DNA from: an uncultured Odoribacter sp.
Lineage (GTDB): Bacteria > Bacteroidota > Bacteroidia > Bacteroidales > Marinifilaceae
Assembly (NCBI GenBank): GCA_905204385.1
Contig: CAJKZL010000193.1
Location: forward strand, 1 to 6,382
Direction: 5' to 3'
DNA: 6,382 bases
In this document: in pieces, positions 6,289 to 6,382 of the stretch
Numbering within the stretch: position 1 is the stretch's first letter
Layout of the letters: each line of letters starts with the position of its first letter
Made by a program: the position numbers and the translations under genes
Notes under the pieces: generated by a model
What the model saw: only the letters and a program-made list of their open reading frames with translations
Database searches by the model: none
What the model was told of the DNA's origin: nothing

Positions 6289-6373
6289 GGCTATGCCGGC
6301 AAAAGATGCTTTTAGGGACTTATCCAACGGCATAGCCGTATGTATTTTGCCGGACCGATGGAACTATTTCCAT
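6289..6373. repeat. Cluster of overlapping inverted repeats at the window end
   Basis: GGCTATGCCG (6289-6298) pairs perfectly with 6328-6337, while the overlapping CCGGCAAAA (6296-6304) pairs perfectly with TTTTGCCGG (6345-6353); the two helices share bases 6296-6298 and so exclude each other. A third small hairpin, ATGGAA/TTCCAT, lies at 6358-6363 and 6368-6373. The remaining DNA from 6149 to 6288 shows no gene I can support. The cluster may be a transcript-end structure, a leader with alternative folds, or the edge of a repeated or mobile element beyond the window. Confidence 0.5.
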
Positions 6374-6382
6374 AGCATACCG

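Noticed and set aside
6202..6333. A 43-codon minus-strand frame (MPLDKSLKASFAGIAL...)
   Set aside because: It is short, overlaps the inverted-repeat cluster, has no visible start signal and matches no domain I recognise.

Overview
The window looks like a gut-type Bacteroidales (Bacteroidota) chromosome segment. The evidence is a Calx-beta repeat surface protein, a large MG2/plug-type periplasmic or outer-membrane protein, a DUF3332 lipoprotein, A-rich translation starts without convincing Shine-Dalgarno sequences, and gene ends full of decayed paralogue pieces. The genus cannot be fixed from the sequence. Composition is strongly uneven: hand-counted 60-base lines range from 63% GC (2941-3000) to 28% (1261-1320) and 25% (4321-4380).

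Layout on the plus strand. At 2-1621 lies the 3' part of a secreted or surface protein with Calx-beta repeats and a lipocalin-like C-terminal domain; its start is outside the window. The gap at 1622-1971 holds a 10-bp terminator-like hairpin, an orphan C-terminal coding remnant (1728-1826) resembling the end of the preceding gene, and a long GC-rich hairpin (1864-1919). At 1981-4668 is an 895-aa protein of the Bacteroidetes MG2 / carboxypeptidase-regulatory / TonB-plug-like family. After a 74-base gap comes a 173-aa lipoprotein (4743-5264) whose mature part carries five tandem 15-16-residue four-cysteine units. A weak intrinsic terminator follows, then a decayed 5' piece of a second MG2-type gene (5319-5479).

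The right side holds a 101-base imperfect palindrome with 15-bp perfect outer arms (5532-5632). Next comes a convergent minus-strand DUF3332 lipoprotein gene (5640-6077) with a dyad and a repeated TATAAT-containing block upstream. The last 100 bases are a cluster of alternative inverted repeats with no convincing gene.

The three plus-strand proteins all carry, or are expected to carry, export signals, so they probably act at the cell envelope. The MG2 and cysteine-rich genes may be co-transcribed, because the gap is short and no terminator is visible in it. The two coding remnants suggest the locus once held additional paralogues and has been reshaped by duplication and deletion. The cysteine-rich lipoprotein is the most distinctive product and I cannot assign it to a known family.
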